Positions 49,184 through 57,750 of a stretch of DNA of 64,000 bases are shown piece by piece (within the stretch, counting starts at the first letter, position 1; each line of letters begins with the position of its first letter). The position numbers and the translations under genes are program-made. The DNA is taken from contig NZ_LT574836.1 in NCBI RefSeq assembly GCF_900086725.1, forward strand, positions 328,034-392,033, given 5' to 3'. The notes beneath the pieces are model-generated. The model made no database searches and was not told the origin of the DNA. It was given only the letters and a program-made list of their open reading frames with translations. The stretch comes from Bariatricus massiliensis. Its GTDB lineage: Bacteria; Bacillota; Clostridia; Lachnospirales; Lachnospiraceae.

Positions 49184-50344
49184 ATGTATAAATATCATTG
49201 CTTAAATCCAATCTCTGAGGCCGGCCTTGCAAGATTTACAGACGATTACGTGCCCGCCAGCGACATGAAAGGGGCGGATGCAGTTCTGGTGAGAAGTGCG
49301 TCCATGCATGATCTGGAGTTCGACGGAAGCTTGAAGGCGGTTGCCAGAGCCGGGGCAGGTGTCAATAATATTCCATTGGAACGATGTGCGGAACAGGGAA
49401 TCGTTGTCTTCAATACGCCGGGGGCAAATGCCAACGGGGTGAAAGAACTGGTGATTGCGGGCATGCTTCTGGCATCACGGGATATTCTGGGAGGAATTAA
49501 CTGGGTTCAGGAAAATGAAGAGGACGGCAATATAGCAAAAGATGCTGAAAAAGCAAAAAAAGCGTTTGCCGGATGCGAGATAGACGGAAAGAAGCTGGGA
49601 GTTATCGGGCTGGGCGCCATCGGTGTACTGGTGGCCAATGCGGCCACGCATCTGGGAATGGAGGTCTATGGATATGACCCCTATGTGTCAGTGGATTCCG
49701 CATGGAGGCTTTCCAGAAATATCCACCACGCAAAGACTGCGGATGAGATATACAAAGAATGCGATTATATCACGATTCATGTCCCCGCGCTTGATGATAC
49801 GAAGGGTATGATCAACAAGGACTCTATAAGCTTGATGAAGGACGGGGTAGTGATACTGAACTATGCCAGAGATGTGCTGGTCAACAGTGAAGATATGGTA
49901 GATGCACTTGTGTCGGGGAAGGTCAAAAAATATGTGACAGACTTCCCCACGCCAGAGATTGCAGGGGTGAAAAATGCTATTGTTATCCCACACTTGGGAG
50001 CATCCACAGAAGAGTCTGAGGATAACTGCGCAGTAATGGCAGTAAAACAAGTAAAAGATTTTCTGGAAAATGGCAATATAATAAATTCTGTAAACTTTCC
50101 AAATTGTGACATGGGGGTCAGAGACAAGGCGAGAATCACTATTTTACACAAGAATGTGCCCAATATGATAGGCCAATTTACGGCGCTTCTCGCAAAAGAA
50201 AACATCAATATTGCCGATATGACCAACAAAAGTAAAGGCTCGTATGCTTATACCATGATCGATGTGGATAATGGCGGGGATGCAGCCGTAGCAGATGAAC
50301 TGCAGGCAATTCCAAATGTTCTCAGAGTAAGAGTGATTTCGTGA
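49184..50344 (+). CDS. serA: D-3-phosphoglycerate dehydrogenase
   Basis: 386 residues. NAD-binding GLGAIGVLVANAATHLGMEVYGYDPY (residues about 142-167), catalytic IIPHLGASTEESEDNCAVMA (His-Glu relay) and a C-terminal ACT domain (about 315-386; NVPNMIGQFTALLAKENINIADM), which can sense serine. First step of serine synthesis from glycolysis. Same operon as serC; a strong terminator follows the stop. Confidence 0.95.
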   Translation: MYKYHCLNPISEAGLARFTDDYVPASDMKGADAVLVRSASMHDLEFDGSLKAVARAGAGVNNIPLERCAEQGIVVFNTPGANANGVKELVIAGMLLASRDILGGINWVQENEEDGNIAKDAEKAKKAFAGCEIDGKKLGVIGLGAIGVLVANAATHLGMEVYGYDPYVSVDSAWRLSRNIHHAKTADEIYKECDYITIHVPALDDTKGMINKDSISLMKDGVVILNYARDVLVNSEDMVDALVSGKVKKYVTDFPTPEIAGVKNAIVIPHLGASTEESEDNCAVMAVKQVKDFLENGNIINSVNFPNCDMGVRDKARITILHKNVPNMIGQFTALLAKENINIADMTNKSKGSYAYTMIDVDNGGDAAVADELQAIPNVLRVRVIS

Positions 50345-50356
50345 TTATGTAAATGG

Positions 50357-50385
50357 AGGAGGGATGTTTCCCTCCTTTTCTTTTT
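50357..50385 (+). terminator. serCA terminator
   Basis: AGGAGGGA-tgtt-TCCCTCCT followed by TTTCTTTTT, 13 bases after the serA stop. Confidence 0.85.
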
Positions 50386-50502
50386 GCCAATTATTGACTT
50401 ATTTTAGGCGACAAAAATGGTAATATTTCCAAAAAACTGGTAACTATTACAAATGTTAAATTTTTTAGTGTTATATTTAAGATATCTTAAGAATTTCTTC
50501 AG

Positions 50503-50531
50503 TTGTATAGTAGGATATGTTAGCTTATAAT
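50503..50531 (+). promoter_or_regulatory. Promoter of the polysaccharide deacetylase gene
   Basis: TTGTAT (50503-50508), 17-base spacer, TATAAT (50526-50531), 57 bases before the ATG. The rest of the gap is AT-rich with nothing else seen. Confidence 0.65.
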
Positions 50532-50588
50532 GTAGACAACAGAAGAAAATAGTATATATATTGTGTGTTTTAAAGTGGGGAGATACGA

Positions 50589-52064
50589 ATGAGAAGAGAG
50601 GAATTAGCGCGTGCAAGGGCAAGAGCGGTAAAGAGACGTAGGAGAAGAAAGAAGAATCAGAGGAACAGTATATCATCCGGCAGCTTAATAGGGGTATTTG
50701 TCGTATGTTTTCTTTCCTGTCTGTTTTTAAGCCATGCTGCCGCCGCAAAGGAGAGCGACGAGCTGACGGTAGTGCTGAAGGCAAAAGACATGTCGATTGT
50801 CCAAGGTGAGGAAAAGCCGGTATTTCAAGCGGAGGCGGAGTGTAAAGGGGACACTTCATTGAAGCTTGAGGATGAGAGCAGTTATACGGTGCAGGATTTG
50901 ATAGATGAATTGAATAAAGGAATCGGATTCACATTAAACTGTGAGGCGGATGGGACGGCTGAAGGAGAATATCCGATTAAACCGGAGTTGACCAGTGAGA
51001 TGACGACGCCTTTATTGTCAGAATGGTTCGGCAAGGTTAAGATTGAGGTGAAGGAAGGAACCTTTACTGTCAAGAACCAGTTCGGCGAGTGGGAAGGAAA
51101 GAAGTTTAAACGCTGGGACGGTACCTATGTGACTTCAGATTTTATTACATATCACAACAAGACATATTACTTTGACGAGAATAGTGAAAAAGTGACCGGC
51201 TGGCAGGAGATTAACGGAAGCAAATATCTTTTTGGAAAGAAAGGCGCAGCCAAGACTGGATGGTATGAAGAGAACAAAGTTAAGTACTATCTGGACGACG
51301 ATGGCAAAATGCATCAGGGCTGGCTGACACTGGATGACACGAAGTATTATTTTGACGCAGAAGGCAGGATGGTGACCGGCGAACAAAAGATTGGTTTTAA
51401 GAAATGTGTGTTTGCCAAGGACGGAAAGCTGGAGTCCGAGGAGAGCAGCATCGACCCGGATAAACCAATGATGGCCCTCACTTTTGACGACGGCCCGGGG
51501 CCAAGGACGGGAGAATTGCTCGATGCCCTGAAGCAGTATAATGCACACGCTACCTTCTTTATGCTGGGGCAGAATGTAGGGCAGTACGGTGACGTTGTCA
51601 AGCGGATGCTGGATGAAGGCAATGAATTGGGCAATCATTCATATAACCATCCACAGCTGACCAAACTGGATGCCGCCGGTGTACAAGCTCAGATGGGGGA
51701 TACGAACAATTTGATTTCAAACGCTTCAGGACAGCCGGCGACCGTGATGAGACCTCCCTACGGGGCAATTAATGATAACGTAAAGGCCAATGTGGGAATG
51801 CCTATGATTATGTGGTCTATTGATACCTTGGACTGGAAGACGAAGAATGCACAGGCTACGATCGACCATGTCATGAACAATGCCGGGGACGGCGACATTG
51901 TGCTTCTACATGATATTCACACGACCTCTGTGGATGCGGCGATTGCGCTGATACCAAAGCTTATTGATGCGGGATATCAGTTGGTCACTGTAAGTGAACT
52001 CGCAGAAGCAAGAGGCGTGACAATGGAAAACGGAGGCAGGTACTCTGAATTTTGGAAAGAATAA
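50589..52064 (+). CDS. Secreted/anchored polysaccharide deacetylase with cell-wall-binding repeats
   Basis: 491 residues. A basic cytoplasmic N-terminus (RRRRKKNQRN) precedes a single signal-anchor helix (LIGVFVVCFLSCLFLSHA, about 34-52). Then comes an unassigned beta region, three glucan/choline-binding-type repeats (about 180-285; KTYYFDENSEKVTGWQEING, KYYLDDDGKMHQGWLTLDD, KYYFDAEGRMVTGEQKI) and a NodB domain (about 295-475) with MALTFDDGPG (Asp-Asp), the zinc His pair in NHSYNHPQL, MRPPYGAIN and IVLLHDIHT. It probably removes acetyl groups from peptidoglycan or exopolysaccharide outside the cell. Confidence 0.92.
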   Translation: MRREELARARARAVKRRRRRKKNQRNSISSGSLIGVFVVCFLSCLFLSHAAAAKESDELTVVLKAKDMSIVQGEEKPVFQAEAECKGDTSLKLEDESSYTVQDLIDELNKGIGFTLNCEADGTAEGEYPIKPELTSEMTTPLLSEWFGKVKIEVKEGTFTVKNQFGEWEGKKFKRWDGTYVTSDFITYHNKTYYFDENSEKVTGWQEINGSKYLFGKKGAAKTGWYEENKVKYYLDDDGKMHQGWLTLDDTKYYFDAEGRMVTGEQKIGFKKCVFAKDGKLESEESSIDPDKPMMALTFDDGPGPRTGELLDALKQYNAHATFFMLGQNVGQYGDVVKRMLDEGNELGNHSYNHPQLTKLDAAGVQAQMGDTNNLISNASGQPATVMRPPYGAINDNVKANVGMPMIMWSIDTLDWKTKNAQATIDHVMNNAGDGDIVLLHDIHTTSVDAAIALIPKLIDAGYQLVTVSELAEARGVTMENGGRYSEFWKE

Positions 52065-52094
52065 AAAGATAGGGCAGTGAAGCAAAACACGAGG

Positions 52095-52133
52095 AACTGC
52101 AGCACGACGGATATAGGTTGTGCTGCAGTTTTT
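52095..52133 (+). terminator. Terminator of the deacetylase gene
   Basis: AACTGCAGCAC pairs perfectly with GTGCTGCAGTT, followed by TTTG. Confidence 0.8.
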
Positions 52134-52168
52134 GTCTGTGCCAATGGTAACGGCTTTCTTTACCAATG

Positions 52169-52196
52169 TTGTATTTTTCACTTTATTTGCTATAAT
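52169..52196 (+). promoter_or_regulatory. Promoter of the nitroreductase-regulator-EFR1 cluster
   Basis: TTGTAT (52169-52174), 16-base spacer, TATAAT (52191-52196) with an extended TGc. An imperfect inverted repeat CAATGGTAA / TTACCAATG around 52142-52169 overlaps the -35 and is a candidate operator for the ArsR-like regulator. Confidence 0.6.
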
Positions 52197-52228
52197 GGTT
52201 AACAAACATTAACGAAAGGGAATCTGTT

Positions 52229-53002
52229 ATGGCAAAACATGAAATAACAATTAATCTCGAAAAATGTATAGGGTGTAGTCTGTGTGCAAAGACATGTGCT
52301 GCACATAATATTGAATTAAAGAATGGTAAAGCAAGGGTGCTAGGAAATGACTGCCTCATGTGCGGGCAGTGTTCAGCAGTCTGCCCTAAGGCAGCAGTCA
52401 CAATAAGCGGCTACGAAACAGAACCGCATACCAATACAGAAAATGTACGTTTAAACGCAGAGGAGGTATTGGATGTCATCCGTTTCCGTAGAACAGTACG
52501 GCAGTTCCAAGAGAAAAAAATACCAGAGGAAGTGCTAGGGCAGATTCTTGAGGCTGGGAGGCTGACGCACACCGCAAAAAATTTGCAGGATGTATCTTTT
52601 GTAGTGCTGGATCAAAAGAAAGAACTCTTAGAGAAAATGGCTGTCGGTCTGTTCCGGAAAATCAAGCCTTTTGTAGACTTATTCAGTCCTATGGCCAGAA
52701 GAACGAAAATAGACAATCATTTTTTCTTTTTTAAGGCTCCGATAGTTATCGTGATTGCTGCAAAAAATAAGACAAATGGTATTCTTGCTGCTCAAAATAT
52801 GGAATTTGTGGCAGAAGCAAATGGACTGGGCGTGTTGTTCAGCGGTTTTTTTACCACTTGCGCGAATATTTCATTTAAAATAAAAAAAGCACTAAAAATC
52901 CCGAGGGGCAAAAAGGTGGCGGCTGTTCTAGTGCTGGGATATCCAAAAGTCAAATTTCGACGCTCAGCACAGCGGGAAAAACTGGACTGTATCTATATGT
53001 AG
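52229..53002 (+). CDS. Ferredoxin-nitroreductase fusion protein
   Basis: 257 residues. The N-terminal 60 residues have two 4Fe-4S motifs, CIGCSLCAKTCAAH and CLMCGQCSAVCPKAA. The rest is a nitroreductase-like FMN domain (VIRFRRTVRQFQEKKIPEEVLGQILEAGRLTHTAKNLQ...). The built-in ferredoxin suggests that electrons come from a ferredoxin rather than NAD(P)H. Substrate unknown. First gene of a three-gene group with an HTH regulator and an EFR1 protein. Confidence 0.9.
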   Translation: MAKHEITINLEKCIGCSLCAKTCAAHNIELKNGKARVLGNDCLMCGQCSAVCPKAAVTISGYETEPHTNTENVRLNAEEVLDVIRFRRTVRQFQEKKIPEEVLGQILEAGRLTHTAKNLQDVSFVVLDQKKELLEKMAVGLFRKIKPFVDLFSPMARRTKIDNHFFFFKAPIVIVIAAKNKTNGILAAQNMEFVAEANGLGVLFSGFFTTCANISFKIKKALKIPRGKKVAAVLVLGYPKVKFRRSAQREKLDCIYM

Positions 53003-53013
53003 GAGATGGGAAT

Positions 53014-53352
53014 ATGGAAAAAGAATGTGAGGTACGACTAAATAAAATCAGGGAAGGGTTTGAGGAATGTAGAGATGCTTTCACTGCTATCGGGGATGAG
53101 ACGAGGCAGTTGATTCTGCTCGTTCTTCTGGAAGGTGATTTGTCGGGCATCCGTGTAGGAGAGATCGCAAGAAAGACTCATTTGACAAGGCCCTCCGTTT
53201 CCCACCATCTGCAGATACTAAAAGGAGCGGGTATCGTCAATATGCGGAAAGAAGGTACGAAAAATTATTATTACGTGAGTTTAGATAAAACTCAGTGGAA
53301 GAGTATGGTGGATTTGATCAATCTTATATTTGAAAGTATTTCACACAATTAG
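53014..53352 (+). CDS. ArsR-like winged-helix regulator
   Basis: 112 residues. HTH about residues 35-90: AIGDETRQLILLVLLEG, IARKTHLTRPSVSHHLQILKGAGIV and a wing with RKEGTKNYYYVSL. No metal-binding Cys cluster, so it may sense something other than metals. Lies 11 bases after the nitroreductase and 11 before the EFR1 gene; it probably controls this group. Confidence 0.87.
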   Translation: MEKECEVRLNKIREGFEECRDAFTAIGDETRQLILLVLLEGDLSGIRVGEIARKTHLTRPSVSHHLQILKGAGIVNMRKEGTKNYYYVSLDKTQWKSMVDLINLIFESISHN

Positions 53353-53363
53353 GAGGAAGTTTT

Positions 53364-54107
53364 ATGATTTTATATTTTTCTGGAACAGGAAACAGTGAAT
53401 ATGTGGCAAAAAAAATTGCCGAAGAATTGGGAGATGATATGCTAAATCTTTTTGACAAAATCCGCGGCCATGATTATTCAATATCTCATTCTGACAGACC
53501 GTGGGTCATTGTATCACCGACCTATGCATGGCAGATTCCCAGACTTTTGTATGACTGGCTGTCCCGTACGGAGCTTAAGGGGAACAGGGACATCTATTTT
53601 GTCATGACCTGCGGGGGCGGAATCGGAAACGCGGACGCTTATGTAAAGAAACTGTCTCTCTCTAAGGGACTTCATTATTTGGGGTGCGCGCCTGTCGTTA
53701 TGCCGGAAAATTATATTGCAATGTTCCAAACTCCAGAGCGGGAAGAGGCACTGAAGATTGTAGAAGAAGCCGAAAAAACCATAAAAAATATATCGTTAAC
53801 TATTAAAAATGGAACTTCGTTTTCCGAACTTTCCATTACGTGGAAGGATAAATTATCGAGCGGTATAGTCAACAGCATATACTATCCGTTACTTGTCCAC
53901 GCAAGAAAATTTTATACCACAGACGCGTGTGTTTCCTGTGGGAAATGTGAGAAAATGTGTCCTTTGGGAAACATTCATCTTGAGCAGGGGAAGCCGGTAT
54001 GGGGAAACCAGTGTACGCACTGCATGGCATGTATCTGCCGGTGCCCGAAAGAAGCTATTGAATATGGAAAGCACAGCAAGGGGCTGCCGAGGTATACTTG
54101 TCCATAA
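53364..54107 (+). CDS. EFR1-family flavodoxin-ferredoxin protein
   Basis: 247 residues: N-terminal flavodoxin-like FMN domain (residues 1-150; ILYFSGTGNSEYVAKKIAEELGD) and two C-terminal 4Fe-4S motifs CVSCGKCEKMCPLGNI and CTHCMACICRCPKEAI. EFR1 proteins shuttle electrons; with the nitroreductase fusion upstream this makes a compact redox module for an unknown electron acceptor. Confidence 0.9.
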   Translation: MILYFSGTGNSEYVAKKIAEELGDDMLNLFDKIRGHDYSISHSDRPWVIVSPTYAWQIPRLLYDWLSRTELKGNRDIYFVMTCGGGIGNADAYVKKLSLSKGLHYLGCAPVVMPENYIAMFQTPEREEALKIVEEAEKTIKNISLTIKNGTSFSELSITWKDKLSSGIVNSIYYPLLVHARKFYTTDACVSCGKCEKMCPLGNIHLEQGKPVWGNQCTHCMACICRCPKEAIEYGKHSKGLPRYTCP

Positions 54108-54134
54108 TTTTCCCCTAAAAATGTCAAATATTTC

Positions 54135-54162
54135 TTGCCAATCGCTGAATTTGTGATATGAT
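54135..54162 (+). promoter_or_regulatory. Promoter of the first aroE
   Basis: TTGCCA (54135-54140), 16-base spacer, TATGAT (54157-54162), about 55 bases before the ATG. A small hairpin CTTCACAGTGTGAAAC lies between. Confidence 0.55.
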
Positions 54163-54216
54163 AGTAGACAGTACAGCACTTCACAGTGTGAAACTGAGGG
54201 ACAGGAGGATATTAGT

Positions 54217-55086
54217 ATGGCATATGAGATTACAGGACACACGGTACTGACCGGATTGCTGGGAAGCCCGGTGGAGCACAGCATATCACCAATGATGCAC
54301 AATGAGGCCTTTCGGCAGCTGGAGCTGGATTATGCATATCTGGCATTTAACGTGGGGACAGATAAACTTGAGACAGCGGTGGAAGGCTTGAAGGCGCTGG
54401 GAGTCAGAGGCTTCAACTTAACGATGCCGGATAAAAATTTGATGTGTTCTCTAGCGGACGAATTGTCACCGGCGTCAGCCATCGGCGGCGCAGTGAATAC
54501 AATCGTCAACGATAACGGGAAATTGACAGGGTATACCACGGACGGCATCGGCTTTATGCGCTCTGTAAAAGAGGATGGACATGATATTATCGGGAAGAAG
54601 ATGACTCTTTTGGGAGCAGGAGGGGCGGCTGCGGCCATCTTGATACAGGCGGCGCTGGACGGCGTGGCAGAAATATCTGTATTCAATATCCGTGACGAAT
54701 TTTTTAAGCGCGCGGAGGATATTATTGAGAAATTAAAAGAAAAGACAGACTGCAATATCCGTATTTTTGATTTTTCCGACAGCGAAGTCTTGAAAAGAGA
54801 AATCGCAGGGAGCGCTATCCTAGTCAACGGCACTTCTGTAGGAATGGCGCCAAATACAGAGCGGTGCATTATCACCGACGACAGCGTCTTCCGAAAAGAT
54901 TTAATCGTGTTTGATGTTATTTACAATCCAGAGGAGACACTACTTCTTAAAAAGGCAAAGGCAGCCGGTTGTCCAGCCTCCAATGGGCTGAATATGCTCC
55001 TGTATCAAGGAGCTGCGTCATTTGAGCTGTGGACCGGCAGAGAAATGCCCGTGGACATCATAAAAGAGAAGTATTTTAAGCGATAG
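54217..55086 (+). CDS. aroE: Shikimate dehydrogenase, YdiB-like (first of two)
   Basis: 289 residues. Substrate domain GLLGSPVEHSISPMMHNEAF with the catalytic Lys in FNLTMPDKN and Asp in TTDGIGF; NAD(P) domain LLGAGGAAAAILIQA and the closing NGLNMLLYQGAASFELWTG. The length and PDK variant (most AroE have P-Y/H-K) resemble the YdiB/quinate-shikimate type. It has its own promoter and lies upstream of the T-box that controls aroF, so it is regulated separately from the second aroE at 57751. Confidence 0.9.
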   Translation: MAYEITGHTVLTGLLGSPVEHSISPMMHNEAFRQLELDYAYLAFNVGTDKLETAVEGLKALGVRGFNLTMPDKNLMCSLADELSPASAIGGAVNTIVNDNGKLTGYTTDGIGFMRSVKEDGHDIIGKKMTLLGAGGAAAAILIQAALDGVAEISVFNIRDEFFKRAEDIIEKLKEKTDCNIRIFDFSDSEVLKREIAGSAILVNGTSVGMAPNTERCIITDDSVFRKDLIVFDVIYNPEETLLLKKAKAAGCPASNGLNMLLYQGAASFELWTGREMPVDIIKEKYFKR

Positions 55087-55118
55087 GAAAATTTCTCACG
55101 TTACCGTACGAAAAATGA

Positions 55119-55147
55119 TTGACAAATACTATGGATAGGTGTATTGT
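55119..55147 (+). promoter_or_regulatory. Promoter of the T-box/aroF transcript
   Basis: TTGACA (55119-55124), 17-base spacer, TATTGT (55142-55147), upstream of the T-box leader. Confidence 0.6.
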
Positions 55148-55209
55148 AATTTATAGATTTTAAAAATTGAATATTCTACTATGGAAATACGTTGAAAAGA
55201 AATAGTAAA

Positions 55210-55464
55210 TATAATGAATTGTCACAGAGAGTCCTTGGCTGGTGGAATAAGGATACATAGAGTTATATTGAATTCCTCTTGGAGTAGAGTGCTGAATATC
55301 ATACAGATTAGTAGGCATTTCCGGCAGCAGCCGTTATCTGCAAAGGTATAACCGCCCTGCGGCGTACCTAATGAGGTAAATACTGTGAAGTATTTACGAA
55401 TTGAGGTGGAACCACGAAGTATATAACTCTCGTCCTCTGCACAAGCAGTGACGAGAGTATTTTG
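55210..55464 (+). promoter_or_regulatory. T-box leader of aroF, specifier probably TTC (Phe)
   Basis: The T-box consensus GAGGTGGAACCACG is at 55403-55416. Stem I begins near CAGAGAGTCC, with apical GGCTGGTGGAATAAGG. The 3' side of the specifier loop reads TTGAATTCCTCTTGGAG; in the usual GAA-NNN frame the codon is TTC (55273-55275), i.e. phenylalanine. The terminator ACTCTCGTC...GACGAGAGT (55426-55458) is followed by ATTTT. Uncharged tRNA-Phe would favour the antiterminator and so raise aroF/aroB/aroE synthesis. The T-box is certain; the specifier assignment is inference. Confidence 0.88.
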
Positions 55465-55485
55465 CGTGCAGGAACTGAGCCGTGC

Positions 55486-55542
55486 GCCAACCCTGAAAAG
55501 ACGGAAATGTGTTCACACATTATCCGGCTTTACAGGGTTGGC
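55486..55542. repeat. 57-base nested palindrome between the T-box terminator and aroF
   Basis: GCCAACCCTG and CAGGGTTGGC form the base; inside, AAAG/CTTT, CGG/CCG and ATGTGT/ACACAT also pair. It is GC-rich and unlike the AT-rich leader before it, so it looks like an inserted mobile palindrome that extends the leader by about 200 bases with the adjoining direct repeat. Confidence 0.75.
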
Positions 55543-55588
55543 ATAGGGCGAAGCCCCACGACCGAGAAGAAGCGGAGCGGATTCGAGG

Positions 55589-55627
55589 TGGTGAGCACGG
55601 CGGATTGGAAATGGTGAGCACGGCGGA
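55589..55627. repeat. Two direct copies of a 16-base word before aroF
   Basis: TGGTGAGCACGGCGGA occurs at 55589-55604 and 55612-55627, 23 bases apart. It belongs to the same GC-rich insert as the palindrome at 55486 and stops just before the aroF ribosome binding site. Confidence 0.8.
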
Positions 55628-55664
55628 CACGGGCCAGTATAGGATAGGAAAGGAAGAAACAAGT

Positions 55665-56678
55665 ATGATTATAGTATTAAAACCAAGAACAACAGAGGAA
55701 AATGTAAAAAGAGTAGAGGATATGGTCCGGGCCAAAGGGCTTTCCGTCCATACTGTGTATGGGGAGGACTTGACGATTATAGGATGTATCGGAGATACAA
55801 TGCGTGTAGATTCACGGGTTTTTGAAGTGGATAAAAGTGTGGAAAAAGTCATGCATGTACAAGAGTCCTATAAGCTGGCAAACAGGGCATTCCACCCGGA
55901 AGATACGATTGTGGATGTATCGGGGGTAAAGGTTGGCGGGGAACATCTGGCGCTGATAGCGGGGCCGTGTTCCGTGGAGTCAGAGGAGCAGGTGATTGAG
56001 ATTGCTAAGGCCGCGAAAGCATCGGGGGCCAACATGCTCCGGGGAGGCGCGTTCAAACCTCGTACCAGCCCCTATGCATTTCAGGGAATGGGTCTGGAAG
56101 GGCTTGAGATTCTTGTAAGGGCAAAGGAGGAAACCGGACTTCCCATTGTGACAGAGCTGATGTCTGCCGAATATCTGGATGTGTTTGACGAGAAGGTAGA
56201 TTTGATTCAAATTGGCGCAAGGAATATGCAGAATTTTGATTTGCTGAAGCAATTGGGGAACACTAAGCGGCCGATTCTTTTAAAAAGGGGATTAAATGCC
56301 ACCTATGAAGAGTGGATTATGTCAGCAGAATATATTATGGCTTCTGGTAACCCTAATGTCATATTGTGTGAGCGTGGAGTGAGAACTTTCGAGTCTTATA
56401 CGAGAAATACACTTGACCTGCAGGCGATTCCGGTCATTAAAAAGAAGAGCCATCTGCCTATTATTGTGGATCCAAGCCACGCGGGCGGTAAATGGTGGCT
56501 TGTCGAGCCGATGGCGAAGGCTTCCATTGCAGCAGGGGCGGACGGACTTATGATAGAAGTGCACAACAATCCGGAAGCGGCGCTCTGTGACGGCGGACAG
56601 TCCTTGAAACCAGAAAAATACGATAAGCTGTTGACTGAGATTACCCAGATTGCCAAGGTGGTAGGTAAGACAGTTTAG
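55665..56678 (+). CDS. aroF: 3-deoxy-7-phosphoheptulonate (DAHP) synthase
   Basis: 337 residues from ATG 55665 behind AAAGGAAG; a longer frame back to 55509 runs through the palindrome and is rejected. Type I-beta enzyme with an N-terminal ferredoxin-like regulatory part (about 1-70) and the catalytic TIM barrel: IAGPCSVESEEQVIEIA, RGGAFKPRTSPYAFQGMG, LLKRGLNAT, VDPSHAGGKW. Joins PEP and erythrose-4-phosphate, the first step of aromatic amino acid synthesis. Controlled by the T-box upstream. Confidence 0.95.
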   Translation: MIIVLKPRTTEENVKRVEDMVRAKGLSVHTVYGEDLTIIGCIGDTMRVDSRVFEVDKSVEKVMHVQESYKLANRAFHPEDTIVDVSGVKVGGEHLALIAGPCSVESEEQVIEIAKAAKASGANMLRGGAFKPRTSPYAFQGMGLEGLEILVRAKEETGLPIVTELMSAEYLDVFDEKVDLIQIGARNMQNFDLLKQLGNTKRPILLKRGLNATYEEWIMSAEYIMASGNPNVILCERGVRTFESYTRNTLDLQAIPVIKKKSHLPIIVDPSHAGGKWWLVEPMAKASIAAGADGLMIEVHNNPEAALCDGGQSLKPEKYDKLLTEITQIAKVVGKTV

Positions 56679-56689
56679 GAGGAAACAGT

Positions 56690-57748
56690 ATGAAGATGAC
56701 GGTGGACCTGAAAGAAAAAAGTTATCCAATTTATATAGAAAAAGGGATTCTTTCCCGTGCCGGTGCGTATATCAAAGAAATCTGCCACGGTAAGAAAGTG
56801 ATGATTATCTCGGATGATAATGTATATGCACTCTATGGAGAGAAACTCAAAAGCCAGCTTTCAAACATTTATGAATGCCATGAAACTGTGATACCTCACG
56901 GGGAGTCATCGAAGAGCTTTGCTATACTTCCCGAGTTATATGACTCGCTTTTAAAAGCACAGATATCGCGGACAGATTTGATTATCGCATTAGGCGGAGG
57001 CGTCGTGGGAGATTTGGCGGGATTTGTGGCGGCTACATTTCTGCGCGGTATAAAATTTGTTCAGATACCCACGTCACTTCTGGCACAGGTTGATTCTTCT
57101 GTGGGCGGCAAGGTGGCAGTAGACCTGCCTCAGGGGAAGAATCTGGTAGGGGCTTTTTATCAGCCGAAGCTGGTTTTGATCGACCCGGATGTGCTGGACA
57201 CGCTGCCGGCACGCTACGTGACGGACGGGATGGGGGAGGTCATTAAATACGGCTGCATTAAGGACGAAGCATTGTTCGAAAAGCTGGAATCCTGTGGTTC
57301 TTTTGAAAAACTGAAACCTGAGCTGACCGAAGTGATAGCGGCCTGTGTGGATTGTAAAAGAAGAGTCGTAGAGGAAGATGAGTTTGACACAGGGGAGCGT
57401 CTGCTTTTGAACTTTGGTCATACGCTGGCGCATGCCATCGAGCAATACTGCCATTATGAGCGGGAAAGCCATGGGGAGGCTGTGGCAGTAGGGATGTATC
57501 AGATATCGAAGATAGCAGAAGAAAAGGGGCTCACCCAAAAAGGTTCGGCTGCAAGGATTGGAAAGGTTCTGGAAAATTATGGACTTCCGAAAACGTCAGG
57601 CCTTTTGCTTGGTGAATTAACGGCGGCTATGAAACTGGATAAAAAGAATCTGGACAGTAAGCTCAAATTGGTGCTTCTGCGTGAAATAGGAACTTCCTAT
57701 GCTTACCCGGCAGAGCTTGATTTCTTTGATGAAGACCGGGAGGTGTAA
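56690..57748 (+). CDS. aroB: 3-dehydroquinate synthase
   Basis: 352 residues. NAD site ALGGGVVGDLAGFVAATFLRGI, QIPTSLLAQVDSSVGGKVAVDLPQGKNLVGAFYQP, and metal His residues in NFGHTLAHAIE and ESHGEAVAVGM. Second shikimate-pathway step. RBS GGAGG; 11 bases after aroF and 2 bases before the second aroE. Confidence 0.95.
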   Translation: MKMTVDLKEKSYPIYIEKGILSRAGAYIKEICHGKKVMIISDDNVYALYGEKLKSQLSNIYECHETVIPHGESSKSFAILPELYDSLLKAQISRTDLIIALGGGVVGDLAGFVAATFLRGIKFVQIPTSLLAQVDSSVGGKVAVDLPQGKNLVGAFYQPKLVLIDPDVLDTLPARYVTDGMGEVIKYGCIKDEALFEKLESCGSFEKLKPELTEVIAACVDCKRRVVEEDEFDTGERLLLNFGHTLAHAIEQYCHYERESHGEAVAVGMYQISKIAEEKGLTQKGSAARIGKVLENYGLPKTSGLLLGELTAAMKLDKKNLDSKLKLVLLREIGTSYAYPAELDFFDEDREV

Positions 57749-57750
57749 GA

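Noticed and set aside
55509..55664. Extended N-terminus of aroF through the palindrome
   Set aside because: DAHP synthase homology starts at MIIVLKPRT; the upstream frame is repeat sequence and has no ribosome binding site.
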